64,000 nt of DNA from Roseihalotalea indica (GTDB lineage: Bacteria > Bacteroidota > Bacteroidia > Cytophagales > Cyclobacteriaceae): contig NZ_JAINFL010000017.1 in the NCBI RefSeq assembly GCF_022458895.1, positions 1 to 64,000 on the forward strand. Direction: 5' to 3'. A program made the translations under genes and the position numbers. This document shows, in pieces, positions 1 through 8,487 of this stretch (position 1 is its first letter; every line of letters begins with the position of its first letter). The notes beneath the pieces were generated by a model. That model searched no databases and was not told the origin of the DNA. It worked only from the letters and a program-made list of their open reading frames with translations.

Positions 1-639
1 CACGGGCGGGCTCCCAAAAAGATTCTGGATGTAGGGTCGGGAGCTGGTCACTTTGTAGAAGCTTGCCGCCGGGCCGGAATGCAGGCCGAGGGTATTGAGT
101 TGAGCGAAGCCAGTCGTAAATTTTCCAAAGATATCTGGGGCATAGACATGGATGGACGAGACTTCACCCAGGTAGACCAGGATTATGCCGGCTACGATGT
201 GATCACGTTCTGGGGACTGCTGGAACACACACCCAACCCCAAAGACCTGTTAGCTGCGGCCCAACGTATCTTCAAAACCAGTGATGCGGGCATGATCATT
301 GCCAAACTGCCCCGCTGGCATTCGCTCAGTGGTTTTATTCAGAACATCTGTAACGAAACCATCGTGCGCCATCTAGACCCAATGGGCCACATCAGCTGCT
401 ACACCGATGCCTCGGCGGCAGAGCTATACGTTCAGTCCGGGTTTCACCCGGTGGCGGCCTGGTATTATGGCATGGATGTTTACGAGTTGTTTATGCAGGT
501 TAGTCACCAGCTTAAGCAGTATGATACCCTGCTGGAAACAGGCGAGCTTCAGACCGAGCTACAGCAAAAGCTGGATGAGGTAAAACTGTCGGATGGGCTG
601 ACGCTGGTGGGAGTGCCCCAGCAGCACGCCAAACAATAA
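1..639 (+). CDS. Class I SAM-dependent methyltransferase, 5' end outside window
   Basis: Partial gene: the frame is open from base 1, so the start lies upstream. The SAM-binding motif I (LDVGSGAGHF) is encoded at about 25-54, before the first in-window ATG at 79, which shows that ATG is not the true start. A motif-II-like segment (DVITFWGLLEHTPNP) follows about 45 residues later, as in the Methyltransf_11/23 type. Substrate is unknown. It sits 35 bp upstream of a glycosyltransferase gene on the same strand, so a role in modifying a surface sugar or lipid-linked intermediate is inferred. The C-terminal 40 residues are charged and helical. Confidence 0.85.
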   Translation, partial: HGRAPKKILDVGSGAGHFVEACRRAGMQAEGIELSEASRKFSKDIWGIDMDGRDFTQVDQDYAGYDVITFWGLLEHTPNPKDLLAAAQRIFKTSDAGMIIAKLPRWHSLSGFIQNICNETIVRHLDPMGHISCYTDASAAELYVQSGFHPVAAWYYGMDVYELFMQVSHQLKQYDTLLETGELQTELQQKLDEVKLSDGLTLVGVPQQHAKQ

Positions 640-674
640 CCGCGAGCTTCCAGGATTGATGACCACGAACAGTT

Positions 675-2060
675 ATGATTGAGCAATATCCTATGTTGGT
701 GACCGTATACATCACCAATTTCAACTACGGTAACTTTATTCAGCAGGCCATTGACAGCGTACTGCAGCAGACCTTGCAGGATTTTGAGATCATTATTATT
801 GATGATGGCTCTACGGATCACTCTAAAGAGATTATTGAAGAATATGCTACTCACCCGCAGATCCGCACTATTTTTCAGAAAAACAAAGGGCTGAATGTAA
901 CCAATAACATTGCCCTTCGGGTAGCCAACGGGAAGTACATTATGCGATTGGATGCTGATGATTTTCTGGATACCAATGCTTTGCTGGTCATGTCTAACAT
1001 GCTGGAAAGCAACCCTGAACTCGGATTAGTGTTCCCAAATTACTACCTGACTGATGCTGAAGGACGCGTAGATTCCGTGCATCAGCGGCATGATTTTGAA
1101 AATGATGTCTCTCTAATGGATCAGGCGGCTCATGGTGCCTGTACCATGATCCGAACGCAGTTTTTAAAAGAGCTGGGTGGCTATAATGAAAATTATCAGT
1201 GCCAGGATGGGTACGAACTTTGGGTGAAGTTCACGGCGAAGCATCGGGTTGCTAATGTTGCTACTCCCCTATTCTATTACCGCCAGCACGGGAGTAACCT
1301 TACCAAAAACGAGACGCGTATTCTCACTACCCGAGCTTCTATTAACCAGGAATATGTAAAAGATCATGAGGAGAGGCAGCAGGCAGTAGCCATCATTCCT
1401 ATTCGCGACAAAGGAACCACCAACAATAAACTGGCACTAACGTATTTGGGCGATCAGACGGTACTGGAGCATAAAATTGCATCCGTGCTCCAAGCAAAAA
1501 ATGTTCAGCGCATTGTAGTCACTTCACCGGATGAAGCTATTCGTACTTTAGTAGAGAAGCAGTATGGCGAAAATAATAAAGTACTGTTTGTCTCCCGGCC
1601 CAAAGAGCAGGCTCAGCTTAATGTGGGGTTGGTAGAAACAGTAAGTCATCTGCTGGAAGATAACAAACTGGCTGATGTAACGATCGCATCCATTATTATT
1701 CTGGCCATTGAATACCCCTTTGTTTCGGCAACTACCATTGACGATGCCGTCAATACCATGTATCTGTTCGACTCCGATTCGCTGATCAGCGTTCGCCCGG
1801 ATACCAGCCTGTTCTTTCAGCACGAAGGGCATGGTATGCAACCCATTCTGAATCAGGAAAAATTTACCAAGCTCGAACGAGAGGCTCTCTATAAATATAC
1901 CGGTGGCATTTCAGTAACTCGTGCCAGTGCTTTTCATCAGCATCGGCAGTTTATCACTGGCACCGTGGGTCATATCATTGTCGATCAAAAAACCAGCCTG
2001 GGTATTTTTAGCGAGTATGATCTCAACCTGGCGAAACTTATAGCTCAATCAGACTTATGA
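675..2060 (+). CDS. GT2 glycosyltransferase fused to a degenerate cytidylyltransferase-like domain
   Basis: 461 aa in two parts. Residues about 5-230 are a GT-A family 2 glycosyltransferase: an IIIIDDGSTD nucleotide-binding segment and the metal-binding RLDADDF. Residues about 238-461 follow the order of CMP-acylneuraminate synthetases: an IPIR start, a beta-strand IVVTSPDE, a DSLISVRP segment and a C-terminal SLGIFSEYDLNLA stretch. The usual catalytic signatures are changed: the ARxGSKG-like loop reads IRDKGTTNNK, QPTSPLR reads AIEYPFV, and the metal-binding SIDID reads SLGIF. The second domain may therefore bind but not activate a sugar; this is inference. The stop overlaps the next start (ATGA), implying translational coupling. 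Confidence 0.8.
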   Translation: MIEQYPMLVTVYITNFNYGNFIQQAIDSVLQQTLQDFEIIIIDDGSTDHSKEIIEEYATHPQIRTIFQKNKGLNVTNNIALRVANGKYIMRLDADDFLDTNALLVMSNMLESNPELGLVFPNYYLTDAEGRVDSVHQRHDFENDVSLMDQAAHGACTMIRTQFLKELGGYNENYQCQDGYELWVKFTAKHRVANVATPLFYYRQHGSNLTKNETRILTTRASINQEYVKDHEERQQAVAIIPIRDKGTTNNKLALTYLGDQTVLEHKIASVLQAKNVQRIVVTSPDEAIRTLVEKQYGENNKVLFVSRPKEQAQLNVGLVETVSHLLEDNKLADVTIASIIILAIEYPFVSATTIDDAVNTMYLFDSDSLISVRPDTSLFFQHEGHGMQPILNQEKFTKLEREALYKYTGGISVTRASAFHQHRQFITGTVGHIIVDQKTSLGIFSEYDLNLAKLIAQSDL

Positions 2061-3034
2061 TGACGGACCTCTCCAACAAAAATATTTTAATTACCGGAGG
2101 TACCGGAACGTTTGGTGAGGCACTTCTCAGGGAAATCCTTCAGCAGAATATTCATCCTAAACACCTGTTCATTTTATCCAGAGATGAATACAAACAGCAT
2201 CAGCTAAAGCAAAGCTTGCCTCCTCATCAGCAATCTTTGGTTACTTTTCTATTGGGTGATGTCCGAGATTATAATACACTGATGATTCATTTTAGGCAGA
2301 TGGATCTTGTCATCCATGCTGCGGCTTTAAAAAGAATCGATTCGGGCGAAGAACAGCCTGATGCTTTTGTTGAAACTAATACGGTGGGAACAACCCATGT
2401 ATTAAACGCAGCCCTCATGCAGCATGTAGAGCAGGTCGTTACAATTTCTACTGATAAGGCGGTATATCCAACCACCTTGTATGGGGCAACTAAACTGTGT
2501 GCTGAGCGGATTACTATTCAGAAAAATAAACCAGCAGGTTTACGCGCTTCGGTGATTCGCCTTGGTAATCTTTTAGGATCACGTGGCTCTATTGTAACTG
2601 AATTGATTGAAAGCAACCAAACAGATATTAAGCTGACCCACCCGGATATGACCCGGTTTACCATGACAACTAGCGAAAGTGCCCGTTACACGTTGCAGGT
2701 TTTGGGAGAAGCCCGGGGCGGGGAGATTTTCGTTCCAAAAATGCCAGTGTACCGCTTAGTAGACCTGGTTTCCGTGCTTTTACCTGATGCTGCCCTTCAA
2801 TATACGCAACCCCGCTTTACCGAAAAACTACACGAAACCCTGCTGTCGCACGAAGAAGCTCGCTATACTTTTGAACGAGCCCAGGACTATGTTATTTGCA
2901 TGAAAGAAGATCTACAACAGTGGTATCAGCAGCAACCCACGCACGCGGTTCCGGCTTCTTTTGAGTATCACTCCAACCAGCACAATTTTCTGTCTCGTGA
3001 TGAACTGAGATTACTCATTAACCCATTCATTTAG
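2057..3034 (+). CDS. PseB/CapD-type UDP-sugar 4,6-dehydratase (NAD-dependent epimerase family)
   Basis: 325 aa, the usual length of short PseB/FlaA1-type UDP-GlcNAc 4,6-dehydratases. The N-terminal Rossmann motif is GGTGTFG (residues about 13-19), followed by GDVRD, HAAALKR, the catalytic STDKA segment and YGATK (Tyr-x-x-x-Lys). The C-terminus ends in a LSRDELRLL stretch like the family's WLSxEEL tail. The expected reaction is conversion of UDP-GlcNAc to a 4-keto-6-deoxy sugar, the first step to bacillosamine, pseudaminic acid or related sugars. Its start overlaps the preceding stop. The DegT aminotransferase at 4508-5605 could act on its keto product, though it is on the other strand. The exact product and C5 stereochemistry cannot be read from sequence. 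Confidence 0.85.
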   Translation: MMTDLSNKNILITGGTGTFGEALLREILQQNIHPKHLFILSRDEYKQHQLKQSLPPHQQSLVTFLLGDVRDYNTLMIHFRQMDLVIHAAALKRIDSGEEQPDAFVETNTVGTTHVLNAALMQHVEQVVTISTDKAVYPTTLYGATKLCAERITIQKNKPAGLRASVIRLGNLLGSRGSIVTELIESNQTDIKLTHPDMTRFTMTTSESARYTLQVLGEARGGEIFVPKMPVYRLVDLVSVLLPDAALQYTQPRFTEKLHETLLSHEEARYTFERAQDYVICMKEDLQQWYQQQPTHAVPASFEYHSNQHNFLSRDELRLLINPFI

Positions 3035-3051
3035 TTTAATAATTTCCCAAC

Positions 3052-4533
3052 GTGGGCATCATTCAGCGACAAACTCTAAAGTCAACGGTTTACATTTACG
3101 CCGGCGTTATCATTGGGTTCATCACCACCGCACTGGTATACCCTAAAGTGCTCACCCCTTCTCAGATTGGAGTTATCGGGCTGTTAGGTTCCTGGTCGGC
3201 GGTGTTTGCTCAATTTGCTACTCTGGGCTTTGGTGGGGCAACTGTAAAATTCTTCCCATCCTTCCGAAGTTCCGATAAGAACCACTATGGTTTCTTATTC
3301 ATTTTGCTGGTGATTACGGCGTTGGGCTTCGTTGTTTTTATGGGCCTGTATTACCTACTACGCCCCTGGATAATACAGTCGACACAGGATTCGCCCCTGT
3401 TTCATGAGCAGCTTTACCTGATAATTCCATACACATTATTTCAACTCCTTTTTCTGGCGTTAGACACCTACAACCGGATGTTGTATAATTCTACCACCGG
3501 CATGCTTCTGCGCGAACTGGTGCTTCGATTATTAATTCTGGCTACCATCAGTCTGTTTTTCTTTCAGCTTTTTGGTTTCGTTCGTTTTGTAGAATGGTAC
3601 GTTGGCGCTCAGGGAGTGATTACATTGCTGCTGATTGCTTTTCTGGTTTGGCGAGGTGAGTTTAACCCCAAGCCGGACTTTAGACGTCTGGACACCCCGA
3701 TGATGAAAGGAATGGCTAGCTTAAGTGTCTTCAGTTTTCTTACGGGCTTCAGTTCTTTAGCAATCATGCGAATTGACAGTATTATGATCGGAAGTTACCT
3801 GACCGATTATGAAGTTGGTATTTATATTACTACCCTCAATTTTGGCACATTAGTACAGCTACCCTCCCGGGCACTGAGAGGCATTGCTCCTACCCTTATT
3901 GCCGAGTCTTTGAAGCGAAATGAATTGGCGGAAGTTGAAAATATTTATCGTAAAAGCACGATTACGCAACTGGTAATAGGCTTATATCTTATGCTGGGCA
4001 TTTGGGTTAACACCAACACAATATTTACCATTTTACCAGAAGAGTATCAGGCGGGCTTGTATGTTGTTTTGTTTATCGGGCTTTCCAATGTAGTGCGAAT
4101 GGCGGGGGGAATGAGTGATGTTATTGTTGGCTACTCAGAATATTATAAACTCAATACTGTATTCAATGCCGGGTGGTTGCTGCTCATCGTGCTTACTAAC
4201 ATGATTTTTATACCGCTACAGGGCATTTCAGGAGCGGCACTGGCTTCCCTGATTTCAGTAATCGCCGTTACCGCTGCCCGTCATTTCTTCTTACAACGAA
4301 AGTTCGGCATGCAGCCTTATAACAAAAATCACGGTTTGGCTATTCTACTGGCTCTTATCACCTACGGAATAGTTTACCTGATTCCTACCCTTTCTCCCTT
4401 CTGGTTAGATCTGCTGGTGCGGGGCATACTCGTAACACTTATTTACGGGCTTAGCAGCTACTATCTGCGCGTCTCACCGGAGATTAACCAGCTCATTGAA
4501 ACCTCCCTCATACGCCTGCGATCACTTTTTTAA
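3052..4533 (+). CDS. Polysaccharide/oligosaccharide flippase (Wzx-like, MOP superfamily)
   Basis: 493 aa, almost wholly hydrophobic, with about 12-14 predicted membrane segments. The N-terminus (QRQTLKSTVYIYAGVIIGF) resembles oligosaccharide flippases of the MATE/MVF/Wzx superfamily, which move lipid-linked sugars across the inner membrane. The start is GTG at 3052, 17 bp after the dehydratase stop; no better ATG exists near the conserved N-terminus. It is the fourth gene of a same-strand glycan operon. Its 3' end overlaps the 3' end of the opposite-strand aminotransferase by 26 bp. Confidence 0.85.
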   Translation: MGIIQRQTLKSTVYIYAGVIIGFITTALVYPKVLTPSQIGVIGLLGSWSAVFAQFATLGFGGATVKFFPSFRSSDKNHYGFLFILLVITALGFVVFMGLYYLLRPWIIQSTQDSPLFHEQLYLIIPYTLFQLLFLALDTYNRMLYNSTTGMLLRELVLRLLILATISLFFFQLFGFVRFVEWYVGAQGVITLLLIAFLVWRGEFNPKPDFRRLDTPMMKGMASLSVFSFLTGFSSLAIMRIDSIMIGSYLTDYEVGIYITTLNFGTLVQLPSRALRGIAPTLIAESLKRNELAEVENIYRKSTITQLVIGLYLMLGIWVNTNTIFTILPEEYQAGLYVVLFIGLSNVVRMAGGMSDVIVGYSEYYKLNTVFNAGWLLLIVLTNMIFIPLQGISGAALASLISVIAVTAARHFFLQRKFGMQPYNKNHGLAILLALITYGIVYLIPTLSPFWLDLLVRGILVTLIYGLSSYYLRVSPEINQLIETSLIRLRSLF

Positions 4534-5605
4534 CCTGCGTGCCTATATTTTCTACTTCAACATCAGTTAGTTCCGGATAAACGGGAATGGATAACAAGCG
4601 TGAGGCCTGCGTTTCAGCCAGCGGATAACCGTCAGATGACCGAAACTGCTGAAAGACAGGTTGCTGGCAGACCGGGATGGGATAGTGAATTTCTGTAGTA
4701 ATCCCTTTTTCCGAAAGTTTTGCTCGAACCTCATCACGTTCTTCCATCTGCACTACAAACAGATGACGGACCGAACCTTCATTCTTAACGGGTACAATCA
4801 TCGGCATATCCTTCCACACCGCACAGTAGTAATCAGCGATTTGTTTTCGCCGACTGTTCCACTGATCAAGATAAGGGAGTTTGAGCGATAGTATCTTTGC
4901 CTGAATCGCATCCATCCGGCTGTTCCGACCAAGCAGCTGATGCGTGTGCCGCTGGTACTGTCCGTGCTGAGCAATAGCCCGGCAGTTCTGAGCAAGCGCT
5001 TCATTCTGGGTTACGATCATTCCGCCATCTCCTAAAGCGCCTAAGTTCTTGGTTGGATAAAAGCTAAAGATCCCGGCATGGCCCCAGCTACCCACTTTTT
5101 TCCCTTCCACGCTCGCCCCGTGTGCCTGAGCACAGTCTTCAAGAACTTTGAGTCCATACTGTTCGGCAATAGCCATCAAAGCTGGAAGATTTGCCGGATC
5201 ACCGTACAGATGAATAGGAATGATGGCTTTGGTATGTTCAGTAATTTTTTCTTCAATTCCTTTCTCATCTATTGAATATGAATCTGCCTGGTTATCGACA
5301 AAAACCGGAGTTGCTCCAACCAGACAAACAGTTTCAGCCGCTGACATCCAGCCATTAGCCGGAACAATAACCTCATCGCCGGTTCCAATATTCCAGGCCC
5401 TTAACACAATCTCCAGAGCATCCGTAGCATTGGCGCAACTCACCGCAAAGTCAGTACCAACCCATGAGGCAAACGACTGTTCAAAATTAACAATCGCTTC
5501 ACCGCCCATCACCACCCCACCCATTAGAAGCTCTGTAAATACTTCTTGAAGTTCGTTGATCAGAGGAGCGTGCTGCCGCGCTAAATCAACAAATGGTATT
5601 TTCAT
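4508..5605 (-). CDS. DegT/DnrJ/EryC1/StrS-family PLP-dependent sugar aminotransferase
   Basis: 365 aa, full length for the family. The PLP Schiff-base lysine is Lys186 in SFYPTKNLGALGDGG; the cofactor Asp lies in EDCAQAHG (about 157) and the N-terminal FVDLARQ is typical. These enzymes transfer an amino group from glutamate to keto-sugar nucleotides. The neighbouring PseB/CapD-type dehydratase makes such a keto sugar, so the two probably serve one pathway although they are convergent. A TAnnTTTG box lies 43 bp upstream of the ATG. Which aminosugar is made cannot be decided. Confidence 0.9.
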   Translation of the reverse strand: MKIPFVDLARQHAPLINELQEVFTELLMGGVVMGGEAIVNFEQSFASWVGTDFAVSCANATDALEIVLRAWNIGTGDEVIVPANGWMSAAETVCLVGATPVFVDNQADSYSIDEKGIEEKITEHTKAIIPIHLYGDPANLPALMAIAEQYGLKVLEDCAQAHGASVEGKKVGSWGHAGIFSFYPTKNLGALGDGGMIVTQNEALAQNCRAIAQHGQYQRHTHQLLGRNSRMDAIQAKILSLKLPYLDQWNSRRKQIADYYCAVWKDMPMIVPVKNEGSVRHLFVVQMEERDEVRAKLSEKGITTEIHYPIPVCQQPVFQQFRSSDGYPLAETQASRLLSIPVYPELTDVEVENIGTQVKKVIAGV

Positions 5606-5647
5606 AGAAAAATAGACTTCAGATTTTTATACTTTGAGAAAAAAAGT

Positions 5648-5655
5648 CAAATTTA
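5648..5655 (-). promoter_or_regulatory. Candidate Bacteroidota -7 box for the aminotransferase gene
   Basis: On the minus strand the bases read TAAATTTG, an exact match to the TAnnTTTG consensus of the Bacteroidota primary sigma factor, 43 bp upstream of the ATG at 5605. No clear -33 TTTG is seen at the expected distance. Confidence 0.4.
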
Positions 5656-5837
5656 CGGGCGCTAAAGGTAATCATTTATCAGTGGGATTAAGTCGCATAC
5701 CAATATCTAAGATTCAGCTTGATACTGTTTAATTATTAATCTCACTAAAGCCTGTTAATTGAAATATTCTTTCAACATTACTTTCTTTCTCCAAAGCTGA
5801 TTCGCTTATTTTGCAAAATAACCTCCAATTGTAAGTT

Positions 5838-6809
5838 ATGAAGAAGATTGCTGTACTGACTTCGGGTGGGGATGCCCCGGGAATGAATGCTTGTATACGA
5901 GCGGTAATTCGGGGAGCCATCTACCACGGGGTGGAAGCCTACGGTATAAAATACGGATATAATGGATTGATCGAGGGAGACATCTATAAGATGAAATCCT
6001 ATTCAGTAAGTAACATTATCCAACGGGGTGGCACCATTTTAAAGTCGGCTCGTAGCCAGGAGTTCAGAACTCCTGAAGGCCGAAAAAAAGCGTTTTACCA
6101 ACTACAACGTCGTGGTATTGAAGGGCTTATAGTAATTGGTGGCGATGGAACCTTCACCGGAGCCAATATCTTTTGCCAGGAATACGGAGTTCCAGTAGTA
6201 GGTGCTCCCGGAACTATCGACAATGACCTGTATGGTACTGACTACACCATTGGATTTGATACGGCTGTAAACACTGCCCTCAATGCTATTGATAATATTC
6301 GTGATACGGCAAACTCCCATGACCGAATTTTCTTTATCGAAGTAATGGGGCGTGACTCAGGGTATATTGCCATACAATCGGGTATTGGTGGAGGCGCTGA
6401 GCTTATTATGGTGCCTGAAACCAGTACCTCTATTGAAGATGTAATTCATACCCTGGGGCAGGGTCGCAATCATGAAAAAACCTCCTCTATCGTAGTAGTT
6501 GCCGAAGGTGACGAAGCAGGGGGGGCCATTGAAGTAGCCGCAAAAGTAAAAGAGCGTCTGGAAGGTAAAGACTTCAAAGTATCAATCCTCGGACACATTC
6601 AACGCGGGGGGGCTCCTACCGCTATGGACAGAATTCTGGCTAGCAGGCTGGGACTTGCTGCTGTTGAGGGACTTCTTAGCGGCAAAAAAAGCATGATGGC
6701 CGGAGTGATCAACAATAGAATTGTGTTTACTGAGTTTAAGGAGTGTATCAACACTTCTAAACCGCTGGAGCAGGATATGCTTCGTATGGTTAAGATACTT
6801 AGTATTTGA
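5838..6809 (+). CDS. pfkA: ATP-dependent 6-phosphofructokinase
   Basis: 323 aa, close to the 320 aa of E. coli PfkA. It phosphorylates fructose 6-phosphate in glycolysis, in the cytosol. Visible motifs: TSGGDAPGMNA (residues 9-18), GGDG at 101-104 with Gly104 typical of ATP-using rather than PPi-using enzymes, PGTIDND with catalytic Asp128, GFDTA, EVMGRDSGYIA, and GHIQRGGAPTAMDR near residue 255. All expected substrate-binding motifs are present, so it should be active. It is monocistronic by spacing (232 bp upstream gap, 73 bp to the next gene). Confidence 0.97.
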   Translation: MKKIAVLTSGGDAPGMNACIRAVIRGAIYHGVEAYGIKYGYNGLIEGDIYKMKSYSVSNIIQRGGTILKSARSQEFRTPEGRKKAFYQLQRRGIEGLIVIGGDGTFTGANIFCQEYGVPVVGAPGTIDNDLYGTDYTIGFDTAVNTALNAIDNIRDTANSHDRIFFIEVMGRDSGYIAIQSGIGGGAELIMVPETSTSIEDVIHTLGQGRNHEKTSSIVVVAEGDEAGGAIEVAAKVKERLEGKDFKVSILGHIQRGGAPTAMDRILASRLGLAAVEGLLSGKKSMMAGVINNRIVFTEFKECINTSKPLEQDMLRMVKILSI

Positions 6810-6882
6810 TGCTGACCAAAGGCGTTTTCTTATAAAAGGAAGCGCTCTTACAGCAATTTCACTCTCTGTTTAACTATCAGCA

Positions 6883-7419
6883 ATGGGTTACCTTCCCATT
6901 ATTCTTGCATTACTCGGCTTTATTTTTTTGTGGGGTATCGTGAATCATCACTCCATAAAAACCCGTAAAGCCGAGCTTGCCCAGGCCGCCGACCTGGTGT
7001 ATCGGTACGCTGCGCTCCGGCAAAATATTATTTTACAGATCGCTAACATTAAATCAGAAGACACTTCGCTCTATACATTGATGCAGCGGATTAAATCTGC
7101 CGTTAGACCTATCACTCGGGACGAAGCTTCACCGGTGGATGTTTTAGCTTCAGAGGAGCGACTAACGAAGCACATCAATGAGCTGCCCGATCAACTAGCT
7201 ACCCAGAAAAGCTACCGCAATAGTGTAAAACAACTGCAAAAGGCAGACATGGAGTACCGAATTGCAGCTAACCGCTATCAACTGAAAGTTCAACAGTATA
7301 ATGACCTGGTTGGTAAGAGCCCGTCTAAGTTTGTAGCTCTCCTTACCGGATTTAAAAAAGTTTCTGCGGAGCCAACACCTCAGCGCTCTGAATCAATTGG
7401 CTCTTCAGCATCTACATGA
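6883..7419 (+). CDS. LemA-family-like membrane-anchored protein
   Basis: 178 aa. One N-terminal membrane segment (residues about 4-21) is followed by a helical domain. The C-terminal half carries YRIAANRYQLKVQQYNDLV then a short proline segment and a GF, matching the A-x-RYN-x-x-V-x-x-YN...P...GF pattern of LemA proteins. The N-terminal half is more divergent than usual, so the call rests mainly on that C-terminal signature. LemA proteins are envelope proteins of poorly defined function. The last 40 bases overlap, tail to tail, the AI-2E-family gene on the other strand. Confidence 0.65.
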   Translation: MGYLPIILALLGFIFLWGIVNHHSIKTRKAELAQAADLVYRYAALRQNIILQIANIKSEDTSLYTLMQRIKSAVRPITRDEASPVDVLASEERLTKHINELPDQLATQKSYRNSVKQLQKADMEYRIAANRYQLKVQQYNDLVGKSPSKFVALLTGFKKVSAEPTPQRSESIGSSAST

Positions 7420-8477
7420 AAAAAATCAGAGTTTAGTTCACCCAGCAATTGCGCATAAGGTTGTAAACCATTTACTTCATCAAAAATCTGCTTTAGCACT
7501 GCTGTTAACGGTATAAATAGTACCATACCGGCCACGCCCCAGATCAGGTTACCTACAAAGATAGCCAACAGGGTAAACATTGGATTGATGCTCACTCTTC
7601 TTCCCACAATGTTCGGTGTAATCAAGTAACTTTCCAGACTCTGAATGACCACAAAGTAAACTATAATCCATAAAGCAACGGAGCCAGAGTCAGCTACCAC
7701 CAGCGCAAACAGGGCGGGGATGAGTGAACCTACCAATGGGCCAATAAATGGAACAATATTGAGCAGAGCCGCAAATACTCCAAAGAACAGTGGGTTGGGT
7801 ACATCGAACAGCCAGAGCGCAACGGAGTTGAATACTGCGAGGATAATAATAACTAATCCAATTCCGGTGAGATAATTACGCACCACCCGCTCAATCTTTA
7901 GCAACAAATGCTGCATGCTTCTCTCCTCACCCTGAAACAGATATACCGCAAATTGCATGATATCCTTCCGGTAAATAAGAAACAGCACAATAAAAGTCAT
8001 CATAAATAATATATACACGAAACTGGAAGCCACATATCCTAGAAGAGTTCCGAAGGCACCGCCAGCATCCTGAAACAGAAAGCTTAAAGCATCTTTAAAT
8101 GAGGATAAATCAGCGATTTCCGTATTTCCGAGTTGCTGACCCAGATAATCCGAAACCTCATTTACCATTTCATTGAGATTCTCCTCGAAGGTGTTGACAT
8201 TATTTGCCAAAGCCGACATTTCAAGGGCAAAAAAAGTCAGAATTCCGCCTATGAAAAGGGTTGCCACAAGCAGGCATAAAAATGCGGCGATGGCGATATG
8301 TATATCCCTATCCTCTAACCATTGACAAAGTGGTGACAAAATAATGGCGATGAAAGCGGCGAAAGCCAACGGTATTAACAATGACTTACCCAAAATCATG
8401 AGTAAGATGATTAATGCCATAAGCAGCATAAAAGCAGTTGTACGGTACAGTGATGATGCAGGTAGTTTAGAAAACAT
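7380..8477 (-). CDS. AI-2E family transporter (UPF0118/PerM-like permease)
   Basis: 365 aa with about eight membrane segments. Four come near the N-terminus, then a soluble stretch of about 60 residues (ENLNEMVNEVSDYLG...), then the conserved C-terminal membrane half with NPLFFGVFAALLNIVPFIGPLVG and a segment ending in PNIVGRRVSINPM, both typical of UPF0118. Some members have been linked to autoinducer-2 or ion/proton transport, so substrate is open. It begins 10 bp after the stop of the propeller-like gene, suggesting a two-gene operon. Confidence 0.88.
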   Translation of the reverse strand: MFSKLPASSLYRTTAFMLLMALIILLMILGKSLLIPLAFAAFIAIILSPLCQWLEDRDIHIAIAAFLCLLVATLFIGGILTFFALEMSALANNVNTFEENLNEMVNEVSDYLGQQLGNTEIADLSSFKDALSFLFQDAGGAFGTLLGYVASSFVYILFMMTFIVLFLIYRKDIMQFAVYLFQGEERSMQHLLLKIERVVRNYLTGIGLVIIILAVFNSVALWLFDVPNPLFFGVFAALLNIVPFIGPLVGSLIPALFALVVADSGSVALWIIVYFVVIQSLESYLITPNIVGRRVSINPMFTLLAIFVGNLIWGVAGMVLFIPLTAVLKQIFDEVNGLQPYAQLLGELNSDFFHVDAEEPIDSER

Positions 8478-8487
8478 GGTCAGGGGT

